From Oscillospiraceae bacterium (lineage in GTDB: Bacteria; Bacillota; Clostridia; Oscillospirales; CAG-272), in NCBI GenBank assembly GCA_015064585.1, contig SVRY01000024.1:1-38884 (forward strand): a stretch of 38,884 nucleotides of DNA, in the 5' to 3' direction. This document shows positions 33,597-38,884 of this stretch, piece by piece; the first letter of the stretch is position 1, and every line of letters starts with the position of its first letter. The notes below the pieces were generated by a model. The model did not search any database, was not told the DNA's origin, and saw only the letters and a list, made by a program, of their open reading frames with translations. The position numbers were made by a program, and so were the translations under genes.

Positions 33597-33801
33597 CGTT
33601 ATTGAATTTGAAGGAACGGTTGTAGAGGCGTTGCCCAATGCCACCTTCAAAGTCAAGCTGCCCAATGGTCACATGGTGACTGCACATATATCGGGCAAGC
33701 TTCGTATGAATTATATCTGGATACTGCCGGGCGACACGGTAACGGTTGAAGTGTCGGTATATGACCTCACCAAAGGCCGTATCATCTGGCGTGGTAAATG
33801 A
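33583..33801 (+). CDS. infA: Translation initiation factor IF-1, apparently starting at CTG
   Basis: IF-1 blocks the A site during initiation with IF-2 and IF-3. The frame reads [19 protein letters not shown], then [38 protein letters not shown] and IWRGK, a complete IF-1. No ATG, GTG or TTG is available in frame between the upstream TGA (about 33558) and the conserved start. CTG at 33583 gives a 72-residue protein, the usual IF-1 length, and lies 7 nt after a perfect AGGAGG (33570-33575). ATT (33577) and GTT (33580) are less likely alternatives. It overlaps the KOW gene by 14 nt. Confidence 0.9.
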   Translation: MPKDDVIEFEGTVVEALPNATFKVKLPNGHMVTAHISGKLRMNYIWILPGDTVTVEVSVYDLTKGRIIWRGK

Positions 33802-33858
33802 GTTGCGCTCATTTACCTATGAATTTCCACCACACTAAGAAAGGGCTGGTGTAAAACT

Positions 33859-33972
33859 ATGAAGGTTAAACCATCGGTTAAAAAGATCTGCGAAAAGTGC
33901 AAGATCATTAAACGTAAAGGCAAAGTAATGGTTATTTGCGAAAACCCCAAGCACAAGCAGAAGCAGGGTTAA
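33859..33972 (+). CDS. rpmJ: 50S ribosomal protein L36, zinc form
   Basis: The smallest ribosomal protein, 37 residues: [20 protein letters not shown] with Cys11/Cys14, then Cys27 and His32 completing the zinc site, and the end NPKHKQKQG. The ribosome binding site is weak (AAAGGGC, about 16 nt upstream). Between infA and rpsM as usual. Confidence 0.97.
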   Translation: MKVKPSVKKICEKCKIIKRKGKVMVICENPKHKQKQG

Positions 33973-34036
33973 TCGCAAACCGAAAACAAGACGGTACAAA
34001 ACGTACCTATTCCAAAATAAGGAGTGATATTACAGA

Positions 34037-34405
34037 ATGGCTCGTATAGCAGGTGTAGATATTCCCAATGCAAAACGAATCGAAATCGCACTGACTTATA
34101 TCTACGGTATCGGCAGAAAGAGTGCAAACGATATTCTTGCCAGAACCGGAATCGATCCCGATAAGCGTGCAAAGGACCTGACCGACGAGGACGTTGCTAA
34201 GATCCGTGATGAGATCGAAGCACATTACACAGTAGAAGGTGACCTCCGTCGTGACGTTGCACTGGATATCAAGAGAATGGTAGAAATTAACTGCTACCGC
34301 GGTATCCGTCACAGAAAGGGTCTGCCGGTCAGAGGTCAGAGAACCAAGACCAACGCGAGAACCAGAAAAGGTCCCGCTAAGACCATCGCAAACAAGAAGA
34401 AATAA
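34037..34405 (+). CDS. rpsM: 30S ribosomal protein S13
   Basis: A head protein touching P-site tRNA and the B1 bridges. 122 residues; [25 protein letters not shown], then [35 protein letters not shown] precedes the ATG at 10-12 nt. Confidence 0.98.
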   Translation: MARIAGVDIPNAKRIEIALTYIYGIGRKSANDILARTGIDPDKRAKDLTDEDVAKIRDEIEAHYTVEGDLRRDVALDIKRMVEINCYRGIRHRKGLPVRGQRTKTNARTRKGPAKTIANKKK

Positions 34406-34424
34406 GGTAAAGGAGCGAGAGAAG

Positions 34425-34820
34425 ATGGCTAAGACAACAAAAAAGGTAGTCAGAAAGCGCCGCGAAAAAAAGAACGTTGAAAAAGGCGCAGCACATATCC
34501 GTTCTACCTACAACAATACCATTGTTACCATTACCGATGTGAACGGCAATGCAGTATCCTGGGCATCTGCCGGCGAAATGGGCTTCAAAGGCTCCAGAAA
34601 ATCTACCCCTTTTGCTGCACAGACTGCTGCTGAAACTGCAGGTAAGCTGGCTGCGGATCAGGGTATGAAGACTGTTGAAGTTTATGTAAAGGGTCCCGGA
34701 CCCGGAAGAGAATCTGCGATCCGTGCACTGCAGACTGCCGGTCTGGAAGTTACAATGATCAAAGATGTAACCCCCATCCCTCACAACGGATGCAGACCGC
34801 CTAAGAGAAGACGCGTCTGA
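34425..34820 (+). CDS. rpsK: 30S ribosomal protein S11
   Basis: A platform protein at the mRNA exit. 131 residues; [51 protein letters not shown] and the end PPKRRRV are typical. A GGTAAAGGAG site precedes the ATG. Confidence 0.99.
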   Translation: MAKTTKKVVRKRREKKNVEKGAAHIRSTYNNTIVTITDVNGNAVSWASAGEMGFKGSRKSTPFAAQTAAETAGKLAADQGMKTVEVYVKGPGPGRESAIRALQTAGLEVTMIKDVTPIPHNGCRPPKRRRV

Positions 34821-34845
34821 TCAAATTACAAGGAGGAACACCAAA

Positions 34846-35472
34846 ATGGCTAGATATACAGGTCCCGCATGCAGACTCTGCCGCAGAGAAGGTAAGAAGC
34901 TGTATCTGAAGGGTGAACGTTGCTTGACCGGTAAGTGTGCTGTTGACCGCAGAGGCGCAGCTCCCGGACAGCATGGCGCAGCTAACAAAAAGCTGAAGGA
35001 ATACGGCATGCAGTTGCGTGCTAAGCAGACCGCTAAGAGATACTATGGCGTTGCTGAAAAGCAGTTTAAAACTTACTTTACCAAGGCAGAAAAGACTGCC
35101 GGCGTAACCGGTGAAAACCTGCTGAGCTTGCTGGAACGCCGTCTGGACAACACTGTCTACAGAATGGGTCTGGCTGAGAGCCGCAGAGAAGCACGTCAGC
35201 TGGTTCTGCACTCCCATGTAAGACTGAATGGCAAGAAGGTATCTGTGCCTTCCATCATCCTGAAGGTTGGCGATGTACTGACCATTCGTGAAGAAAGCAA
35301 GGAATCTGCAAAGATTAAAGAACTGATTGAAAAGGTACAGTCCACCAAGGCGCCCAAGTGGCTCGCAGTTGACACTGAAAACCTTTCCGCAAAGGTTGTT
35401 GCTATTCCCGAAAGAAGCGACATCGATTTCGATTTCCAGGAACAGCTTATCGTCGAGTTGTACTCGAAGTAA
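34846..35472 (+). CDS. rpsD: 30S ribosomal protein S4, zinc form
   Basis: A primary binder of 16S rRNA and an antitermination factor, often an autoregulator of its operon. 208 residues with Cys9, Cys12, Cys26 and Cys31 forming the zinc site, and the S4 RNA-binding domain RLDNTVYRMGLAESRREARQLVLHSHV. AAGGAGG precedes the ATG. Confidence 0.98.
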   Translation: MARYTGPACRLCRREGKKLYLKGERCLTGKCAVDRRGAAPGQHGAANKKLKEYGMQLRAKQTAKRYYGVAEKQFKTYFTKAEKTAGVTGENLLSLLERRLDNTVYRMGLAESRREARQLVLHSHVRLNGKKVSVPSIILKVGDVLTIREESKESAKIKELIEKVQSTKAPKWLAVDTENLSAKVVAIPERSDIDFDFQEQLIVELYSK

Positions 35473-35562
35473 TCCCTCCATTCTTTCGGCAATTGAATGT
35501 ATTGTCGTACGAAAACAGCAATCCCTGCAGTTATGCGTAAATTTCAAAGGAGGAACTATTGA

Positions 35563-36513
35563 ATGATTGAGATAGAGAAGCCCAATATCGTTTCGGAAGA
35601 TCTGAGCGAAGACGGAAAACACGGCATATTTGTTGTAGAACCTCTTGAACGCGGATACGGAACTACCCTCGGTAACTCCCTGCGCAGAGTTCTTCTCAGT
35701 TCTCTTCCCGGTGTTGCCGTGGTATGTATCAAGATCGATGGCGTTTTCCATGAGATCTCTACAATTCCCGGTGTTAAAGAAGATGTTACTGAAATTGTAC
35801 TGAATGTAAAGGGAATCACTGCCAAACTTTTCAGCGAAGGCAGAAAAACTGTGGTGATCGATATGGTTGGTCCCTGTGAAGTGACCGCAGGTAGCATCAA
35901 ACCCGATGCGGAACTTGAAATCCTGAATCCCGACCATCACATTGCGACTCTTTCCGACGGTACACACTTTTACATGGAGCTCACATTTGATCAAGGCCGC
36001 GGTTATGTATCGCAGGATAAAAATAAGCAGAATAATCAGTCTACGATCGGCGTGATCTATACTGACTCTATTTACACTCCTGTATATAATGTGAATTACC
36101 GTGTGGAGAATACCCGTGTGGGCAATATCACAGATTACGATAAGCTGACTTTAGAGGTATTGACAAACGGAACTATTTCCGCGAAGGAAGCAATATCTCT
36201 CGGCGCCAAGATTCTCAATGAGCATCTCAACCTGTTTGTAAATCTGACAGATGATGCCAGAAGAACAGAGTTTATGGTTGAAAGTCAGGAAACCATCAAG
36301 GAAAAAGTCCTGGAGATGACTATTGAGGAGCTTGACATGTCTGTACGTAGCTTCAACTGCTTGAAGCGCGCAGGCATTGATACAGTGGAGGATCTGACTA
36401 AGAAGACCGAATCGGATATGATCAAGGTCAGAAACCTCGGTAAAAAATCTTTGGAAGAAGTCATTCAGAAACTTCACAGTTTGGGTCTTGATCTCAAGCG
36501 CGAAGAAGATTGA
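35563..36513 (+). CDS. rpoA: RNA polymerase alpha subunit
   Basis: The alpha dimer nucleates RNA polymerase; its C-terminal domain binds UP elements and activators. 316 residues; the N-terminal domain carries [23 protein letters not shown], and the C-terminal domain reads [20 protein letters not shown] then [19 protein letters not shown] lies upstream of the ATG. The 90-nt gap after rpsD shows no clear extra promoter. Confidence 0.99.
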   Translation: MIEIEKPNIVSEDLSEDGKHGIFVVEPLERGYGTTLGNSLRRVLLSSLPGVAVVCIKIDGVFHEISTIPGVKEDVTEIVLNVKGITAKLFSEGRKTVVIDMVGPCEVTAGSIKPDAELEILNPDHHIATLSDGTHFYMELTFDQGRGYVSQDKNKQNNQSTIGVIYTDSIYTPVYNVNYRVENTRVGNITDYDKLTLEVLTNGTISAKEAISLGAKILNEHLNLFVNLTDDARRTEFMVESQETIKEKVLEMTIEELDMSVRSFNCLKRAGIDTVEDLTKKTESDMIKVRNLGKKSLEEVIQKLHSLGLDLKREED

Positions 36514-36549
36514 GCTTCCGAAAACACAATTGATTAGGAGGTACCTGAA

Positions 36550-36960
36550 ATGCCCGGAACCAGAAAACTCGGTAGACCGACGGCACACAGAAACCTGATG
36601 CTCAGAGGAATGGTAACTTTCCTTTTGGAGAACGGTTCTATGGAAACCACTCTTACCAGAGCTAAGGAAGTGCGTGCGCTCGCTGAGAAAATGATAACAA
36701 TTGGCAAGAAGAATACACTTGCTGCCCGCCGTCAGGCGCTGGCATTTATCACCAAGGAAGATGTAGTAACCAAGCTGTTTACTACCATCGCTCCTGAATA
36801 CGCTGACAGAAATGGCGGTTATACCACTATTTATAAGTTGGGTCCCCGTCGCGGCGACGGTGCTGAAATGGCACTGATCAAGCTGGTTGATACTAATAAA
36901 CCTGCTGCAGAAGAAGCTTCCAAGAAGGAAGAATCTGCTGTAGCGGAAAAGGCTGAGTAA
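36550..36960 (+). CDS. rplQ: 50S ribosomal protein L17 with an acidic tail
   Basis: A large-subunit protein near the tunnel exit. 136 residues; [25 protein letters not shown] and [25 protein letters not shown] define the family. The last 20 residues ([20 protein letters not shown]) are a charged Ala/Glu/Lys extension. TTAGGAGG precedes the ATG. Last gene of the operon, followed by a terminator. Confidence 0.98.
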   Translation: MPGTRKLGRPTAHRNLMLRGMVTFLLENGSMETTLTRAKEVRALAEKMITIGKKNTLAARRQALAFITKEDVVTKLFTTIAPEYADRNGGYTTIYKLGPRRGDGAEMALIKLVDTNKPAAEEASKKEESAVAEKAE

Positions 36961-36966
36961 TATGAA

Positions 36967-37005
36967 AAAAAGAGTTACTGTGTGTTTGGCATGGTAGCTC
37001 TTTTT
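36967..37005 (+). terminator. Terminator of the S10-spc-alpha operon
   Basis: AAAGAGTTAC (36969-36978) pairs with GTAGCTCTTT (36994-37003) with one GU pair, followed by TT and a 15-nt loop between. It lies 8 nt after the rplQ stop. Confidence 0.8.
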
Positions 37006-37023
37006 GCATGTGATAATTCATAC

Positions 37024-37052
37024 TTGACATATTTTTCAATGCGTGCTATACT
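37024..37052 (+). promoter_or_regulatory. Promoter of the secreted surface-protein gene
   Basis: A perfect -35 TTGACA (37024-37029), a 17-nt spacer and TATACT (37047-37052), 45 nt before the ATG. Confidence 0.88.
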
Positions 37053-37096
37053 AAATAAAAGTATGTTATAAAACGTGCGTGTTTAAGGTGGTATAT

Positions 37097-38884
37097 ATGA
37101 AAAGACGTTTAATATCGATTGCTCTCGTTGCAGTTTTGATTCTATCATTGGTTCCTATAAATGTGTTTGCCGAGGATCAATCAGATGTAACAACAATTTA
37201 TGTTTTGGAAGATGTTTACGGAGCACCTGGTGAAACTGTTGGTATTAAAATTGGGTTTAAAAACTCACAGGGAAAAAACATTCAACAGTTTCAAGCAATA
37301 TTGGATGTTGGCGATTGTCAGATTGTTGAAGATATCACATTGCAGCTGACTCCGCAGTATGAAGGAGTAGGATTTGGTTTTACCAACAATTCCAGTAATA
37401 AAGGCGCATTCGGTTTTGCTTGCGGAAAAGGCAGTTTTTCTATTGATACTTACGCCACTGTTTATGTGACAATTCCCGAAAGTGCCAATTGGGGAGATAC
37501 ATACCCGATCACAATTTCCAAGGATGCTAAGTTTTCCGATGTTCTCAAGTGGGAGGATAACGTATCCGCTGAAGGTGATGTTGTTTTTGAAGGTGCTACT
37601 TTGCGTGTGGAGCAGTATGCGCCTGTGATTACCACAGTAAAGGATGTAAATGTATCTGTTGGTGATACCCGTATTCATGTTCCTGTGGTAATGACCGGGA
37701 CAAACGGAAAACTGGCATCTTGTACCGAATTGTCGTTTTCTGTCAGCGGTTCTGCTGCACAAAAAGTAAAGATCGATGCGGAAGCAAGTAAAGAATTTAA
37801 AATTCAGGGAATGAATGAAAAGTATACTGTTTTGATTCCGGATACAGAGTCTGAGATGTTTGCGCTCGGATTTGCATCGGGATATGATAACGCCATCATT
37901 CCCACGGAAACTGAATTTCAGATCTTTGAACTTGTTTTTAATGTGACAGAGCCCTTGAACCCCGGGGATACCTTTACAGTGGAGCCCGTGGGGGATAATC
38001 CATTTGTTCTGTATGACGGTAGTGCTACTGATATATATACTTTATGTGTGGCAGAGTATATTTCGGGTAGTGTCACTGTAGGAAACCTGTACGAGTGGGA
38101 AGTAATTGATGAAATCGCTGCAACAGCAAAACTACTTCGCTACACGGGAGATGCTCCTAGTTTGATTGTTCCTTCCGCGGTAGTTGGCAATGGCGTTGTC
38201 GGTACTGACGGTAAACAGTATTCCATTATTGAGTTAGACGGTAGTGAGAATGGCGGTGTCTTCTATGAAAATGATAACTTGCAGTCAGTAGAGATTCCCG
38301 GCAGTGTTCAGCGTGTTGGTATAAATGCATTTTATGGTTGTACTGAACTAAAACTTGTAATTTTAAATAGTGTGGAGGTTGCGCAAAGTATTGTATCATT
38401 AACAGCAGCAGGATCGTTGGTTGCTTCTGCGCAGACGGTGGTTATTCCCGATTCTGTTGATGAAAGTGCTGTTGGAACATATATAACCGAGCATTTCACA
38501 GAAGTGCAATTGCTTGAGATATCGGATTCGTTTGGCAAGGCATCTTTGTGCCGTGTTTATTCGGTACATTCTCATGGTGAAGAAGCGATGACTTGGAGTG
38601 AAGTTGACGCGGATAATTGCACAAAATTCTGTAAAGAATGCGAATTGGTATGTATATCGCATCTCTATGGGGATTGGTACGAAATTTCAGCTCCCACATG
38701 TATAGAAAAGGGTACTCAACAAAGAGACTGTACTCGGTGTAATCACTCTCAAATTGATGATTTGAAGGAACTTGGCCATGAATTAACACAGCATCCGGGC
38801 AAGGAAGCTACTTGTGATGAAGGCGGCTGGCAGGCATATGAAACCTGCAGCAGATGTGATTATACAACCTATGAAGAGATCGGC
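37097..38884 (+). CDS. Large secreted multidomain surface protein (3' end beyond window)
   Basis: The first 596 residues of an exported protein with no stop before the window ends. A signal peptide (about 1-25, ending VFAED) is followed by two beta-rich regions resembling cohesin-like domains (about 33-180 and 181-330; APGETVGIKIGFKN and VSVGDTRIHVPVVM as starts). Next is a BspA-like leucine-rich segment (NDNLQSVEIPGSVQRVGINAFYGC). Cys-rich repeats with CTRC and CSRC pairs, of the type common in clostridial surface proteins, follow from about residue 480. AAGGTGG lies 5 nt before the ATG. It probably acts in adhesion or polymer binding. A dockerin or anchor may lie beyond the window. Confidence 0.82.
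   Translation, partial: MKRRLISIALVAVLILSLVPINVFAEDQSDVTTIYVLEDVYGAPGETVGIKIGFKNSQGKNIQQFQAILDVGDCQIVEDITLQLTPQYEGVGFGFTNNSSNKGAFGFACGKGSFSIDTYATVYVTIPESANWGDTYPITISKDAKFSDVLKWEDNVSAEGDVVFEGATLRVEQYAPVITTVKDVNVSVGDTRIHVPVVMTGTNGKLASCTELSFSVSGSAAQKVKIDAEASKEFKIQGMNEKYTVLIPDTESEMFALGFASGYDNAIIPTETEFQIFELVFNVTEPLNPGDTFTVEPVGDNPFVLYDGSATDIYTLCVAEYISGSVTVGNLYEWEVIDEIAATAKLLRYTGDAPSLIVPSAVVGNGVVGTDGKQYSIIELDGSENGGVFYENDNLQSVEIPGSVQRVGINAFYGCTELKLVILNSVEVAQSIVSLTAAGSLVASAQTVVIPDSVDESAVGTYITEHFTEVQLLEISDSFGKASLCRVYSVHSHGEEAMTWSEVDADNCTKFCKECELVCISHLYGDWYEISAPTCIEKGTQQRDCTRCNHSQIDDLKELGHELTQHPGKEATCDEGGWQAYETCSRCDYTTYEEIG

Noticed and set aside
33540-33600. Frameshift or KOW-infA fusion instead of a CTG start
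   Set aside because: Both proteins are full length in their own frames and the AGGAGG fits a separate start, so fusion is not needed; sequencing error remains to be checked.

Overview
The window looks like chromosomal DNA of a low-to-mid GC member of the Firmicutes, most likely class Clostridia. The basis is AGGAGG-type ribosome binding sites, sigma-A promoters with 17-nt spacers, S-box and FMN riboswitches, a Firmicutes-order S10-spc-alpha ribosomal cluster, zinc-type (C+) S14, S4 and L36, a KOW-domain gene between map and infA, an AbrB-type regulator and a SpoIIQ-like M23 protein. The species cannot be named from sequence alone.

Layout. 1-1015: the 3' part of tuf (EF-Tu) and its terminator. 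1030-3420: two riboswitch-controlled genes, ribU (FMN) and metK (SAM). 3500-6560: recD2 and a comF-type phosphoribosyltransferase, translationally coupled. 6560-8450: a reverse-strand CapA-type lipoprotein with two Ig-like domains. 8540-16945: a forward run of U32 protease/tRNA-hydroxylation gene, galactokinase, a small membrane protein, walJ-like hydrolase, rlmH, a WG-repeat surface protein, mnmG and rsmG. 17010-20370: a patch of envelope, regulatory and small genes (a VanY-like protein that has lost its catalytic residues, a 78-aa membrane protein, a DUF6514-like protein, a SpoIIQ-like M23 protein, an AbrB regulator with a zinc knuckle). 20640-36960: one long ribosomal operon from rpsJ to rplQ, including secY, adk, map, infA and rpoA, preceded by a roughly 230-nt structured leader. 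37020-38884: a new promoter and a large secreted multidomain protein that runs off the end.

The genes serve mainly translation (tuf, 27 ribosomal protein genes, infA, rlmH, rsmG, mnmG), protein export and maturation (secY, map), nucleotide balance (adk) and transcription (rpoA). Cofactor supply is set by the two riboswitches. The remaining genes concern the cell surface. Three of these (CapA-like, VanY-like, SpoIIQ-like) lie on the reverse strand as single units with their own terminators, and share a layout of membrane anchor or signal, Pro/Asn/Thr/Asp-rich linker and extracellular domain.

The points I consider most worth checking are: infA appears to start at CTG; the ribU FMN riboswitch carries its Shine-Dalgarno sequence inside P1 and has an upstream copy of that sequence that can compete for the same strand; the VanY-like protein has substitutions at all zinc-ligand positions; three promoters share the 11-mer AAAACTATTGC over the -35 box; two CACGTG-centred palindromes lie exactly 130 bp apart upstream of the S10 promoter; the rpsJ leader is highly structured; and a 186-nt gap sits between rpsN and rpsH. 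I saw no insertion sequence, CRISPR array, tRNA or rRNA gene.
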